A DNA stretch of 40,759 bases from positions 1 through 40,759 of the forward strand of contig JAWLEC010000010.1 of NCBI GenBank assembly GCA_041686315.1, in the 5' to 3' direction. Each line of letters begins with the position of its first letter. Position 1 is the first letter of the stretch. The translations under genes and the position numbers were made by a program. This DNA is from Sva-07 sp041686315 (GTDB lineage Bacteria > Actinomycetota > Acidimicrobiia > Acidimicrobiales > Ilumatobacteraceae). Under the pieces are notes generated by a model. The model did no database searches and was not told the DNA's origin. It worked only from the letters and a program-made list of their open reading frames with translations. Shown one piece after another: positions 16,901 through 25,814 of the stretch.

Positions 16901-17719
16901 TCACTCGTGCCAGTCGAGGGTGGTGCGCATGGTGGTGTCGAAGTCCTCGAACGGCATCGACGCCTTGGTGGCGCTGATGAGCTGCGCATCGTTGCCGACG
17001 AACTGCCGGAACGGCGCATCGGGATCCAGTGCGGCGAGCACGATCGCATCGGCCACGTCCTGCGGGTCGGGCTCGGGGCCGTCGCCGTTCAGGACACCTT
17101 GCGCCTCGCGGAGGCGCACCGACCGGTCGTGGTCGTCGGACCCCTCCCAGCCGGGCGCAGGCACGATGTTGGAGCTGAAGTCGGTCTCGAACCGCCCCGG
17201 CTCCACGAGCCGCACGCGAATGCCGGCCTGGCTGTTCTCGAAGTGAACGGCCTCGCTGAGCGCTTCGAGCGCGTGCTTCGTAGCCGCATAGGCGCCGCCG
17301 AACGGTGCTCCGACGACTCCGGCGATGCTCGACACGTTGACGATCGTGCCGCTGCCGCGTCGGCGCCAGGTGGGGATGACGGCGCGGATCAGCCGGACCG
17401 GACCGAGCACGTTGGTGTCGAGTTGTCGGTGCATCAGCTCGTCGGGGATCATGTGCACGGAGCCGGCGACCTCGAACCCGGCGTTGTTGACGATCACGTC
17501 GAGATCGGCCGGATCACCGACAGCGTCCTCGACCGAGGCGGGATCGCACACGTCGAGGTGCCGGATCTCGACGTCGAGACCCTCGGCGGCGGATCGGAGG
17601 TCGTCACCCTTGGCCAGGTTCCGCATCGTGGCGATCACCCGGTGACCGTCCTGCGCGAGCGAGAGTGCGGCGAGCTTTCCGAAGCCGCTGTTGCTGCCGG
17701 TGATCAGGATCGTGGACAT
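16901..17719 (-). CDS. SDR-family oxidoreductase
   Basis: The 272-residue product shows ILITGSNSGFGKLAALSL (cofactor loop), HLDVCDPASV, NNAGFEVAG, VNVSSIAG and YAATKHALEALSE with the catalytic Tyr-x-x-x-Lys, then EPGRFETDF. The GF variant of the glycine motif and EPGxxxTxF are typical of retinol-dehydrogenase-like SDRs. The ATG at 17719 is preceded by GGAGGCACG on the minus strand, a good ribosome site that decides the start. It diverges from the DUF2892 gene, with its CsoR-type operator 56 bp away. Substrate unknown. Confidence 0.87.
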   Translation of the reverse strand: MSTILITGSNSGFGKLAALSLAQDGHRVIATMRNLAKGDDLRSAAEGLDVEIRHLDVCDPASVEDAVGDPADLDVIVNNAGFEVAGSVHMIPDELMHRQLDTNVLGPVRLIRAVIPTWRRRGSGTIVNVSSIAGVVGAPFGGAYAATKHALEALSEAVHFENSQAGIRVRLVEPGRFETDFSSNIVPAPGWEGSDDHDRSVRLREAQGVLNGDGPEPDPQDVADAIVLAALDPDAPFRQFVGNDAQLISATKASMPFEDFDTTMRTTLDWHE

Positions 17720-17766
17720 CGTGCCTCCGTCGATGGGGTGTCGGCCACGAACGTAGCAACCCACCG

Positions 17767-17794
17767 TGGACAGATATACCCATGGGGGTATAAT
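17767..17794 (+). promoter_or_regulatory. Sigma-70-type promoter overlapped by a CsoR/CstR-type operator
   Basis: TGGACA (17767-17772) and a perfect TATAAT (17789-17794) are 16 bp apart. ATACCC-N4-GGGTAT (17776-17791) fills the spacer and overlaps the -10. This dyad matches the operator form known for the CsoR family, including copper sensors and the persulfide sensor CstR. A bound repressor would block polymerase. No CsoR gene is in the window. Confidence 0.75.
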
Positions 17795-17819
17795 GGTTGC
17801 CGACTGAGGAGGACACGTC

Positions 17820-18059
17820 ATGGCATTTCTCGCTTTCATGAACACCGTTCCCGGCCGGATCATCCGCGTCGTCGCCGGATTGGCGCTCATGGGGATCGGC
17901 GCTGCGGTCGGGGGTGGTGTGGGGATCGGCATCGCCGTCTTCGCCCTCGCACCGATCGCCACCGGCGCGTTCGGCGTCTGCCCGATCAATCCGCTCGTCG
18001 GGCAGCCGCTGCGAGCATGCGCCGTCCCCCGCACGACGCGTGCAGGGCACAGTCACTGA
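17820..18059 (+). CDS. Small DUF2892 membrane protein (YgaP C-terminal-like)
   Basis: The 79-residue product has two hydrophobic segments (about 14-33 and 34-55) with an N-terminal NTVPGRIIRVVAGLALMGIG and GAFGVCPINPLVGQ near the end, matching DUF2892. The same module forms the membrane part of rhodanese YgaP. C54, in VCPINPL, is conserved in the family. AGGAGG at 17807-17812 gives a strong ribosome site for the ATG at 17820. The CsoR-type operator upstream suggests induction by persulfide or metal. In related operons such proteins accompany rhodaneses; none is next to it here. Confidence 0.78.
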   Translation: MAFLAFMNTVPGRIIRVVAGLALMGIGAAVGGGVGIGIAVFALAPIATGAFGVCPINPLVGQPLRACAVPRTTRAGHSH

Positions 18060-18072
18060 CGTCGACGAATCC

Positions 18073-18122
18073 GTTTGCGTGACGGTTCTGTTGGCCCCTT
18101 CCCACATTTCTGCAACGCAAAC
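18073..18122 (+). repeat. 50-bp dispersed inverted-repeat element, copy R6
   Basis: GTTTGCGTGACG at the left and TGCAACGCAAAC at the right, with a diverged interior (GTTCTGTTGGCCCCTTCCCACA). It starts 13 bp after the DUF2892 stop and could end that short transcript. Confidence 0.88.
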
Positions 18123-18180
18123 GGGTGTGAGATCGGTGGCGCGCAGGCGGTGAGCGTGGTGAGCGGCATATCGTCGCAGG

Positions 18181-18678
18181 ATGGGCCGCACCGTCGAGCG
18201 TCGAGTGCGGCCCCGCCTCCGGCCGCCCGTGGCCGTGCGGGTGCTGTTCGGGGTCTCGGCGACAGCGATGGTGGTCTTCAACGTGGCGCTGATGCTGTCG
18301 GATCGGGCACCCGGAGCCCTTCGTCGACTCTTCGGCGACGCCGTCGACCGGCTGTCGGAACGGATCGATGCCGGAGCCCGGGTCTCCACCGAGCAGCTCC
18401 CCGACAGCGACGTCGTGGTCCACATCGCCGTGTGGGCAGTCGCCACCGCACTGGTGGCACTCACGGTCTGGACGTGGCGCGGTCTTGCGGTGTCAGCCGC
18501 CGTGGTCCTGGCGGCGAGCGTGATCGTGGAGCTGAGCCAGGGCGTCTACTCGGCGACACGCGTGGTCGAGGGCACCGATCTGCTCGCCAATGCCGCTGGT
18601 GTCGGCGTCGGAGCGGTGGCGGCTGCGAGCGCCTACGTCGCATGGAGCGCAGCGGCTGCCCTGTTCGGCCGGTCGTGA
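18181..18678 (+). CDS. VanZ-like membrane protein
   Basis: The 165-residue product has about four hydrophobic segments. VVVHIAVWAVATALVAL (about 80-96), VIVELSQGVYSATRVVEGTD and DLLANAAGVGVGAVAA reproduce the VanZ-like pattern of a His near a helix start, Glu-x-x-Gln, an Arg, and Asp-x-x-x-N-x-x-G. The function of isolated VanZ-like proteins is unsettled; some affect resistance to lipoglycopeptides or antimicrobial peptides. The first 20 residues are rich in Arg. It stands between the R6 repeat and the nucleosidase gene without close spacing to either. Confidence 0.7.
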   Translation: MGRTVERRVRPRLRPPVAVRVLFGVSATAMVVFNVALMLSDRAPGALRRLFGDAVDRLSERIDAGARVSTEQLPDSDVVVHIAVWAVATALVALTVWTWRGLAVSAAVVLAASVIVELSQGVYSATRVVEGTDLLANAAGVGVGAVAAASAYVAWSAAAALFGRS

Positions 18679-18800
18679 GCCGGCCCGTTGGTCGTGAGCC
18701 CGCCCGCCGGCCCGCCGATCGTCGGTTCCCCGTCGCGTGCCGACCTCGAGTCGGTGTCCGGCGGCTCGCCCCGGGGGGACGGTCCGCGTAGCCTGCCCGC

Positions 18801-19577
18801 ATGAGTCCGATCTCGTCACATCTCGGCGTGATCGGTGCCCTGCCCGAGGAGATCGAGCTCCTCCACGACCGGCTCGTCGACGAGCAGGTCGAACGCATCG
18901 CTCGGCGTACCTACCGCACCGGCACGCTCCTCGATGTCACCGGTTCACCGCAGGTCACGCTGGTGCAGTCACGCATGGGCAAGGTGGCCGCCGCCGTCAC
19001 GGCGACGACACTCATCCGCGAGTTCGGGGTCGACGGCATCGTGTTCACGGGGATCGCCGGCGCACTCGCCCCAGGGGTCGGCATCGGTGACGTCGTGATC
19101 GCCACCGACCTGGTGCAGCACGACATCCAGGGTCCACCCGACGAGTTCCGCCGCGGTGACGTGCCGTTGCTCGGCGTCCGCGATTTCGTCGCCGACCCGG
19201 CACTGTCGGACGCGGCGGAACGCGCGGCACTCGACTTCTTCGGTGACGGCTTCACCGAGCTGGTCCCCGCCGAGGTGCTGGCCGATCTCGGGATCCGCCG
19301 ACCCCGTGTGCATCGCGGACGAGTCGTCACCGGCGACGAGTTCATCCACGGTGAGGGCAAGGCCGTGGTGCTGGGCCGCGAGGCCGCCGCCGTGTGTGTC
19401 GACATGGAGGGCGCCGCCGTCGCCCAGGTCTGCTTCGAGCACGGCGGTGTCCCCCTGTGCGTGATCCGTGCGATCTCCGATCTCGCATCCGGCGAGGCGG
19501 TGTCCGACTTCCCGAAGTTCCGCGATGCGCTCGCCCGCCACTACGGCTGGGAGATCATCCGCCGCATGTGGCGTTGA
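18801..19577 (+). CDS. mtnN: 5'-methylthioadenosine/S-adenosylhomocysteine nucleosidase
   Basis: The 258-residue product begins LGVIGALPEEIELL, where E17 matches the catalytic glutamate of E. coli MTAN. It has SRMGKVAAAVTATTLI, FTGIAGALAPGVGIGDVVIA, VDMEGAAVAQVC (ribose-binding Met-Glu) and VIRAISDLAS with the catalytic Asp. It cleaves adenine from MTA and SAH, recycling methyl-donor by-products. It is longer than the enterobacterial enzyme because of an insert around 110-155. It is convergent with the Gfo/Idh/MocA gene, with three bases between the stops. Confidence 0.9.
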   Translation: MSPISSHLGVIGALPEEIELLHDRLVDEQVERIARRTYRTGTLLDVTGSPQVTLVQSRMGKVAAAVTATTLIREFGVDGIVFTGIAGALAPGVGIGDVVIATDLVQHDIQGPPDEFRRGDVPLLGVRDFVADPALSDAAERAALDFFGDGFTELVPAEVLADLGIRRPRVHRGRVVTGDEFIHGEGKAVVLGREAAAVCVDMEGAAVAQVCFEHGGVPLCVIRAISDLASGEAVSDFPKFRDALARHYGWEIIRRMWR

Positions 19578-19580
19578 CCG

Positions 19581-20654
19581 TCAGCCGGCCGTGTGCACCG
19601 GTGCGCCGCCGAGGTCGGCCGAGGCGTAGATCGCATCGACCAGGTCGTGCGCAGGCACTGCCGCTCGGAGTGGCAGGGGGGAGGGAACGCCGTCGCGGAG
19701 CGCTCGCAGGAACGGCGTCAACGGGTTGAACATCGCTCCGTCGCGCAGGTCGAGCACGTCGTCGGACAGGAACGGCGACGCCGCAGGGAGGTCGGCCGCC
19801 AGCACATCCTCCAGCAGTGCCCGCCCCGCCGACTCCACCGCCGGCTCCCCGGCGAACTGCCAGGTCATCGAGCCGTCCGGGGTCCCGTCGAGCCGCAGGT
19901 ACAGATGCTCGGAGAAGCACTCGATGTGGCGCTGGCTCGGCCGGTCGGTCATGTCGTGCCAGATCGACAGCAGGTCGGCGACGGCGCCGTTCGCGAACTC
20001 GAGACGAGCCGACGCGACGTCGTCGATCCGGGGATGGCCGTGGAACTCGCGCACGGTGCCGCTCACGGCGTCGACCGGCCCGCCGAGCCACTGCAGCACG
20101 TCGACGTCGTGGATCGAGTGCTCGAGCAGGGTGCCGCGTCCGCAGCGTGCCGGATCGACCCGCCACGTCGAGCCGTAGTAGCTCTGGATGGGGATGAACT
20201 GGTCGTCACGGAACGACACGGCCATCAATCGGCCCGCCCGTTCGTCCGCGAGCAGTTGGCGCGCCCGCACGAACTGCGGCAGGAACCTCAGCACCAGTCC
20301 GACCTGGTTCACGACGCCGGCCGACTCGACGCTGTCGGCGATGCGTCGGGCACCGGCGCCGTCGAGTGCCAGCGGCTTCTCGCAGAACACGGCCACACCC
20401 CGCTCGGCTGCTGCTGCGACCAGCCGTTCGTGCTCCGAGGTCCACGTGGTGACGAAGACGGCGTCGACGTCGTCGAGCACGGCCTCGCCGTGGAGGGCCA
20501 CCTCGGCGCCGACGCGGCCGGCGAACGCGGCGGCCCGCTCGCGGTCGACGTCGTACACCGCGGCGACGCGATGGTCGATGCTCGTGTGCTTCAGGAAGTA
20601 GCTGTGGGTGCGGCTGATGAAGCCGCATCCGAGGAATCCGATCTGCAAGGTCAT
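19581..20654 (-). CDS. Gfo/Idh/MocA-family oxidoreductase
   Basis: The 357-residue product has an N-terminal Rossmann domain (IGFLGCGFISRTHS, about 5-18), DAVFVTTWTSEHERLV, and CEKPLALDGAGA with the EKP lysine that is catalytic in the family. The C-terminal sheet domain begins near residue 125, with GRGTLLEHSIHDVDVLQWLGG including the conserved histidine pair. It probably oxidises a sugar, inositol or related alcohol with NAD(P). It follows the EthA-like gene by 37 bp on the same strand, so cotranscription is likely. Substrate not identifiable. Confidence 0.88.
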   Translation of the reverse strand: MTLQIGFLGCGFISRTHSYFLKHTSIDHRVAAVYDVDRERAAAFAGRVGAEVALHGEAVLDDVDAVFVTTWTSEHERLVAAAAERGVAVFCEKPLALDGAGARRIADSVESAGVVNQVGLVLRFLPQFVRARQLLADERAGRLMAVSFRDDQFIPIQSYYGSTWRVDPARCGRGTLLEHSIHDVDVLQWLGGPVDAVSGTVREFHGHPRIDDVASARLEFANGAVADLLSIWHDMTDRPSQRHIECFSEHLYLRLDGTPDGSMTWQFAGEPAVESAGRALLEDVLAADLPAASPFLSDDVLDLRDGAMFNPLTPFLRALRDGVPSPLPLRAAVPAHDLVDAIYASADLGGAPVHTAG

Positions 20655-20691
20655 GTCACGAGTCCGTCGAGCCGAGGTCGAGCCGTGCCGG

Positions 20692-22215
20692 CTACTTCTC
20701 GTAGACGAGACAGCCGTCGTCGAGGTCCGCTGCCGGCAGGGTCTCCTTCTCGACCCAGTAGTCCTGCGTGTGCTGCCACTCGGGCTTGTCGCCCTTCTTG
20801 GGCATCAGGTGGACACTGCGCATGAGGTACCCCGGATTGAAGTTGTCGGGGTCGATCCACGACGACAGCTCCATCCCGGCGTCCTCGGGACGCAGTGCGG
20901 GGGTGACCTTCACCGCACCGAGGTCGTCCATGTGGTCGAGGAGCCGACAGACGAAGTCCGACACGAGATCGGCGCGCAGCGTCCAGCTCGCGCGGAAGTA
21001 GCCGAACACCCACACGAGGTTGGGGACGCCGGTGAACATCATCCCCCGGTACGTGACGGTGTCGGCGAAGTTCACCGGCCGGTCGTCGACGGTGAAGTCG
21101 ATGTCGCCGAGCACGCTCAGTTCGAATCCGGTGGCGGTGATGATCACGTCGGCGTCGAGGTGCTCGCCGCTGCGTGTGCGGATGCCCGTCTCGTCGAACG
21201 CCTCGATCTCGTCGGTCACGACCGACGCCCTGCCGCTGCGGATCCCGGCGAACAGGTCACCGTCGGGCACCATCGCGAGGCGCTGCTGCCACGGCCGGTA
21301 GGCGGGTGTGAAGTGCGTGTCCACGTCGTAGCCCTCGGGCAGCTCGGCGCGTACGAGGTTCAGCAGTTCGGTGCGGAGGAACTCGGGCTGTTCGAACGAC
21401 AGCCGGGTGATCTCGGCCTGGTCCTTGAGGATCTTGCGTCGCACGATCTCGTGCGTCCACTCCTCGGGGACGTCGAGGTCACGCAGCATGTCGGCGACCT
21501 CGTTGGTGTTGGGGCGCGAGATGAAGTAGGTGGGTGAGCGCTGGAGCATCGTGACGTGCTCGCAGTCGCCTGCGATGGCCGGCACGAGGGTGGCGGCGGT
21601 GGCCCCGGACCCGATCACCACCACCCGCTTGCCGGTGAGATCGATGTCGTTCGGCCAGGTCTGCGGGTGGACGATCTCGCCCTCGAACGTGTCCATCCCG
21701 GGCCAGTCGGGGGTGTACCCCTTCTCGTGGCGGTAGTAGCCCTGGCACATCCACAGGAAGTCGGTGGTGAACGTGACGTCCTCGATGTCGCCCGAGTCGG
21801 GATCGGTGCGTGTGGCGTGCAGCGTCCAGCGGTTGTCGTCACTCGACCAGGTGGCGGTGGAGATCCGGTGGTGGTAGCGGATGTGACGGTCGAGGTCGTT
21901 CTCCTCGATCACCTCGCCCATGTACCGCAGGATCTCGGCGGCGGCGGCGATCGGGGGGCCGGTCCACGGCTTGAAGCGGTAACCGAAGGTGTACAGGTCG
22001 CTGTCGGAGCGGATGCCCGGGTAGGTGTGCGTCAGCCACGTCCCGCCGAAGCTCTCCTTCGTCTCGAGCACGACGAAGCTGGTCCCCGGTCGCTGGTGCC
22101 GGAGGTGGTACGCCGCACCGATCCCGGAGATGCCGGCACCCACGATCAGCACGTCGACGTGCTCCACGTCGCCGCTGCCGTCGGTTCGAGGTGGGGTCAC
22201 CGCAGCATCGCTCAT
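20692..22215 (-). CDS. EthA-like flavin-dependent (Baeyer-Villiger type) monooxygenase
   Basis: The 507-residue product has the FAD fold VLIVGAGISGIGAAYHL, FGGTWLTHTYPGIRSDSD, the Baeyer-Villiger fingerprint FEGEIVHPQTWP, and the NADPH fold VVVIGSGATAATLVPA. LPEGYDVDTHFTPAY and SWTLRADLVSDFVCRLL follow mycobacterial EthA closely. It would insert oxygen next to a ketone or oxidise sulfur/nitrogen compounds. Two ATGs are possible at 22221 and 22215. AAGGAGG ends right at 22222, so the second, with six bases of spacing, is more plausible. Cotranscribed downstream with the Gfo/Idh/MocA gene. Confidence 0.9.
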   Translation of the reverse strand: MSDAAVTPPRTDGSGDVEHVDVLIVGAGISGIGAAYHLRHQRPGTSFVVLETKESFGGTWLTHTYPGIRSDSDLYTFGYRFKPWTGPPIAAAAEILRYMGEVIEENDLDRHIRYHHRISTATWSSDDNRWTLHATRTDPDSGDIEDVTFTTDFLWMCQGYYRHEKGYTPDWPGMDTFEGEIVHPQTWPNDIDLTGKRVVVIGSGATAATLVPAIAGDCEHVTMLQRSPTYFISRPNTNEVADMLRDLDVPEEWTHEIVRRKILKDQAEITRLSFEQPEFLRTELLNLVRAELPEGYDVDTHFTPAYRPWQQRLAMVPDGDLFAGIRSGRASVVTDEIEAFDETGIRTRSGEHLDADVIITATGFELSVLGDIDFTVDDRPVNFADTVTYRGMMFTGVPNLVWVFGYFRASWTLRADLVSDFVCRLLDHMDDLGAVKVTPALRPEDAGMELSSWIDPDNFNPGYLMRSVHLMPKKGDKPEWQHTQDYWVEKETLPAADLDDGCLVYEK

Positions 22216-22312
22216 GGTCATCCTCCTTGCACTCCCGCATCCGACCTCTCGGGTCGGGGCGGAGCCGAGCTTCGCGCACGATCGACGACCAGCTGCAACC
22301 CGCCGGGGCCAC

Positions 22313-23308
22313 GTGAGCGAGACTGTCGCAGTGATCGTGGATGTTGCCCACTACGTCGACGGGGGACGGCACGACCTCGACCGGCCGCTGCGAGACCTCG
22401 GCCGATGGTCGGCGACGTCGCAGGCAGACGGCTTCCTGTGGCTCGGACTCAACATGCCCGACGAAGCCGAACTCGCACCGGTGTGCGCCGACCTCGAGTT
22501 CCACGAGGTGTCGCCGGCGGAGATCCTCGCCCCGCACGCCCGCCCCGTGCTCAGCGTCGACGGCTCCACCATCCAGCTGGTGCTGCGCACCGCCCGCTAC
22601 GACGACCGCGCCGAGACGATCGTGCTCGGTGAGATGACGTTGCTCGTCGGCCCCCACGCCGTGGTGTCGATCCGCCACGGTCGGGCGAGCCAGCTGGCCC
22701 AGGTGCGATCGCGCCTCGAAGCCGATCCCGACCGGTTGCGTCTCGGGCCGTCGGCCGTGTTCGCTGCGGTGATCGACCGGGTGATCGGCGACTACGGACC
22801 GGCACTCGACGGCTTCGAGGCCGACGCCGTCGAGGTGGAGAACGAGGTGTTCTCCGACACGAGCCGGCAGCCGGTGCGTCGGCTCTACAAGCTCAAGCGC
22901 GAGGTGCGACGGCTGCTGGTGGCGATCGACTCGCTGCAGGATCCACTCATCCGCCTGATCCGCACGCAAGGACACCGGCTGCCGACCGAGGTGCTGGCCG
23001 ACCTCAACGAGGCGGCCGATCAGCTCGACCGTGCCGTCACCCGCGCCCACTCGCTGTCGGGCCTCCTCGACGCAGCGCTCACGGCGAGCCTCACCCAGAT
23101 CACCGTGCGCCAGAACGACGACATGCGCAAGATCAGTGCCTGGGTGGCGATGGCCGCCGTACCGACGATGGTGGCGGGCATCTACGGTATGAACTTCGAG
23201 CACATGCCCGAACTCGGCTGGGTGGCCGGCTACCCGCTGGTGATGACGCTCACGGCGCTGGTGGTGGCCCTGCTGTATCGGCAGTTCAAGCGGTCCGGCT
23301 GGCTCTGA
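22313..23308 (+). CDS. corA: CorA-family divalent cation transporter
   Basis: The 331-residue product ends with two membrane helices (about 271-290 and 302-321) linked by YGMNFEHMPELGW, which contains the GMN selectivity motif of CorA Mg2+ channels. Before that is a long soluble domain with ERVIGDYG-like and ENEVFSDTSRQPVRRLYKLKREV helices of the funnel. The C-terminal basic tail RQFKRSGWL is typical. The GTG at 22313 (VSETVAVIVDV) is chosen as the family-like start; a GTG at 22331 is also possible. The divergent EthA-like gene starts 97 bp away. Confidence 0.9.
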   Translation: MSETVAVIVDVAHYVDGGRHDLDRPLRDLGRWSATSQADGFLWLGLNMPDEAELAPVCADLEFHEVSPAEILAPHARPVLSVDGSTIQLVLRTARYDDRAETIVLGEMTLLVGPHAVVSIRHGRASQLAQVRSRLEADPDRLRLGPSAVFAAVIDRVIGDYGPALDGFEADAVEVENEVFSDTSRQPVRRLYKLKREVRRLLVAIDSLQDPLIRLIRTQGHRLPTEVLADLNEAADQLDRAVTRAHSLSGLLDAALTASLTQITVRQNDDMRKISAWVAMAAVPTMVAGIYGMNFEHMPELGWVAGYPLVMTLTALVVALLYRQFKRSGWL

Positions 23309-23649
23309 GCGTCCGGTTCCGTCGTGACGGACGGCCCTGGCGATCGCCCTCTCTGCACCGTTCGATCTCATGGCGCTCGACGTCACCAACGCTGCTCTGG
23401 AGGTCCGTCTGTTCCACGGAATGGGAGGTCTTGCCGCCGGCGGCTCCAGCGTGTAGGAAGGCCCGGCTGAACTCGCTTGCTCGGAGCTGTTGCGCATCGA
23501 ATTGGGCAACCGGCGCCCGAGCTTGGTGTGGTTCTCGCTCGTCGGGTTGACCGACGCTGCGGCCAGCATCGACCGATCTGCGGCGCGGCCCGGCGGCGCT
23601 GGTCCTCCCGGGCGACTGACCTGCCGGGAGCAGCTCGGGGATTCGCCGT
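23309..23649. other. 341-bp intergenic region without a recognisable gene
   Basis: It lies between the 3' ends of corA and a minus-strand SDR gene. Codon bias is weak in all frames. On the plus strand one frame reads ELACSELLRIELGNRR and on to SLVWFSLVGLTDAAASID, but a TAG interrupts it at 23454-23456 and no family is recognisable. It may be the worn stump of a former gene. No repeat element of either family and no clear terminator was found in it. Confidence 0.4.
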
Positions 23650-24516
23650 TCAGACGATGGTGGTGCCCGTGCGGGCGGCGAGCCGGCCGAGCATCCACTG
23701 CGAGGCCCGGGGCGACATCCGCGCCGCCAGGTCGAACAGGTGGGCATCGGGACCGATCAGTGCCCGCCGCTTGTTCTTCTCCACCGCGCCGAGGATCAGC
23801 TGCGCCGCCTTCTCCGGGGTGGTCTTCGCGAAGCGTTCGAAGTCGAGCGCCACCTGCTCGACGTCGACGGCCTCGTCGTGTGCCGCCCATTCGAACCGTC
23901 CGTTGCGGGCGATGTCGGTCTTGATGCCGCCCGGGTGGACCGTGGTGGCGGACACGCCGCACCGCTCGATGTCGAGTTCGGTGCGCAGCGCATCGGTGAA
24001 ACCGCGGACCCCGAACTTGGCGGCGTTGTAGGCCGACTGCGTGGGGATGCCGAGGAGGCCGAACACGCTGGAGATGTTCGCCACGTGGCCGTCGGCGGTC
24101 GCCTTCAGATGGGGCAGGAACGCCAGCGTGCCGTGCACCACACCCCAGAAGTTGATGTCCATCAACCACCGGAAGTTCTCGTAGCTCATCACGTGGACGT
24201 CGGCGCTGAGTGCGACGCCGGCGTTGTTGAAGATCAGGTTGACCTGGCCGAACTCCTCGACCACTGCGGCGGCCCACGTCTCGACGGCGGCCCGCTCGGC
24301 CACGTCGACGGGCGCTGCCGACACCTTCACGGGCACGACGGTGCCGGAGCGACCGGCAGCCGCGTCGACCAGCCGAGCGGTCTCGGTGAGGCCGATCTCG
24401 TCGACGTCGGACAGTGCCACGTGGCATCCCCGATCGGCCAGTTCGAGCGCCAGGGCCCGTCCGATGCCCGACCCGGCTCCGGTGATCGCGGCCACTTTGC
24501 CCGTGAAACTCCTCAT
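23650..24516 (-). CDS. SDR-family oxidoreductase
   Basis: The 288-residue product contains AAITGAGSGIGRALALELA, ALSDVDE, FNNAGVALSADVHVMSYE, NISSVFGLLGIP and YNAAKFGVRGF with the catalytic Tyr-x-x-x-Lys. The tail VEKNKRRALIGPDAHLFDLAARM is characteristic of the acetoin/short-chain dehydrogenases common in mycobacteria-like actinobacteria. Between LTETARL and VDVAERAAV there is a longer loop than usual (about 45-70). The substrate is unknown. It diverges from the LLM gene at 24564, with 47 bp between the starts. Confidence 0.88.
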   Translation of the reverse strand: MRSFTGKVAAITGAGSGIGRALALELADRGCHVALSDVDEIGLTETARLVDAAAGRSGTVVPVKVSAAPVDVAERAAVETWAAAVVEEFGQVNLIFNNAGVALSADVHVMSYENFRWLMDINFWGVVHGTLAFLPHLKATADGHVANISSVFGLLGIPTQSAYNAAKFGVRGFTDALRTELDIERCGVSATTVHPGGIKTDIARNGRFEWAAHDEAVDVEQVALDFERFAKTTPEKAAQLILGAVEKNKRRALIGPDAHLFDLAARMSPRASQWMLGRLAARTGTTIV

Positions 24517-24563
24517 CGTCGGTCACCGTACCGACGCCGGCCGGGACGGTTACGGTCGGCGAG

Positions 24564-25451
24564 ATGAGCAACGAGCACGGCCAGGTGAAGTTCGGGTGGC
24601 TGTCACCCGTGATCGGCAACCGGTGGAGCGACCACCGGCCGATCGTGATGTACCAGGAGCAGCACATCCTCCCGACGGCGCTGGCGCACTTCGACTCGGT
24701 GTGGATCGCCGACCACTTCTGGGGGTTCGACACCAAGACCGATCCGTTCATGGAGGCGTGGACCACGCTCACGTGGTTGGCGGCGAAGTTCCCCGACGTG
24801 GCGCTGTGCCATCACGTGCTCGGTGTGGGCTACCGTCCTCCCGCTCTCACGGCCAAGATGGCGTCGACGCTGCAGGTGCTGTCGGGGAACCGGTTCGTCC
24901 TGGGCATCGGTGCCGGTTGGCGCGAGGCCGAGTACCACGCCTACGGCTACGAGTTCCCGCCGCCGGCGGTGCGGTTCGCACAACTCGAGGAAGCGGTCGA
25001 GATCTGCCGGTTGATGTGGACCCAGGACGAGCCGAGCTTCAGCGGTGAACACTTCTCGATCGACGGCGCCACCGCCTCGCCGCGTCCCGACGTGGTGCCG
25101 CCCGTGTGCATCGGCGCGGCCGGCGAGCAGGTCGGGCTGCCGCTGGTGGGGCGCATCGCCGACATGTGGAACGGCCCGTCACGGGGAACCGACGACGACT
25201 GGCGCCGGCGGCTCGACATCGTGCGGACCTCGGCGGCCGATGCCGGCAGGGACCCGTCGGAGATCGAGGTGAGCTCGACGTTCGAGCGGGCGTTGCCCGA
25301 GACCGATGCCGAATCGGCGGAGCTGCGGGAGTTCCTCACCCATCGAGCCGAGATGGGTGTCGAGCACTTCGTGATGGACTTCGGTCATCCGCTCACCGAC
25401 GAGCACGTGCTCCGGTTCGTGGAACAGGTGATGGACCCGATGCGGGCCTGA
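24564..25451 (+). CDS. LLM-class flavin/F420-dependent oxidoreductase
   Basis: The 295-residue TIM-barrel product shows VKFGWLSPVIGN at the start, DSVWIADHFWGFDTKTDP, HHVLGVGYRPPALTAKMAST, LSGNRFVLGIGAGWREAEY and LEEAVEICRLMW, the regular succession of the luciferase-like family. GIGAGWREAEYHAYG is the common phosphate-binding region for F420 or FMN. The C-terminal MGVEHFVMDFGHP closes the barrel. Cofactor is inferred. It shares a short divergent promoter region with the SDR gene and may act in the same catabolic route. Confidence 0.87.
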   Translation: MSNEHGQVKFGWLSPVIGNRWSDHRPIVMYQEQHILPTALAHFDSVWIADHFWGFDTKTDPFMEAWTTLTWLAAKFPDVALCHHVLGVGYRPPALTAKMASTLQVLSGNRFVLGIGAGWREAEYHAYGYEFPPPAVRFAQLEEAVEICRLMWTQDEPSFSGEHFSIDGATASPRPDVVPPVCIGAAGEQVGLPLVGRIADMWNGPSRGTDDDWRRRLDIVRTSAADAGRDPSEIEVSSTFERALPETDAESAELREFLTHRAEMGVEHFVMDFGHPLTDEHVLRFVEQVMDPMRA

Positions 25452-25466
25452 ACCCGCCGGTGCCGC

Positions 25467-25757
25467 TCAGGCGGCGAGGGTGAAGTGGCCCGTGGTGGCG
25501 CGAGCGAGGATGCGCATCGCCAGCAGGCCGAAGGCGCGCTCGCGGACGGCCGGCGGCTCGTTGGTGTCGGCGAGCACCTCGGCGAGCACGGGGGACACGT
25601 CGGCGGCGAGGCCGACCTCGATGACGTGGTCGATGGCGGCTGCGGGCGCGGCGGCGAGGCCGTCGCGGTCGATGGTGCGGGCGAGTTCCTCGATGGTGGC
25701 GAGCTCACGGCGCAGATCGGCAGCCGGGGCGGTGAGGGGGGTGACGAGATGGCTCAT
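25467..25757 (-). CDS. Small hypothetical protein
   Basis: I do not recognise this 96-residue protein, MSHLVTPLTAPAADL to TTGHFTLAA. It is predicted almost wholly helical, with ELATIEELARTIDRDG and AVRERAFGLLAMRILAR, and has no membrane segment or signal peptide. Codon use is like its neighbours, which favours a real gene. The ATG at 25757 is chosen; a longer frame reaches 25817 but includes cysteine-rich codons unlike the rest. It diverges from the LysR gene, 77 bp away, so it may be the regulator's target. Confidence 0.55.
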   Translation of the reverse strand: MSHLVTPLTAPAADLRRELATIEELARTIDRDGLAAAPAAAIDHVIEVGLAADVSPVLAEVLADTNEPPAVRERAFGLLAMRILARATTGHFTLAA

Positions 25758-25814
25758 GGGAATCACGCTACGGACGCTGGAACACAAACAACAGCGATAC
25801 TTTCTGCTCATGAC

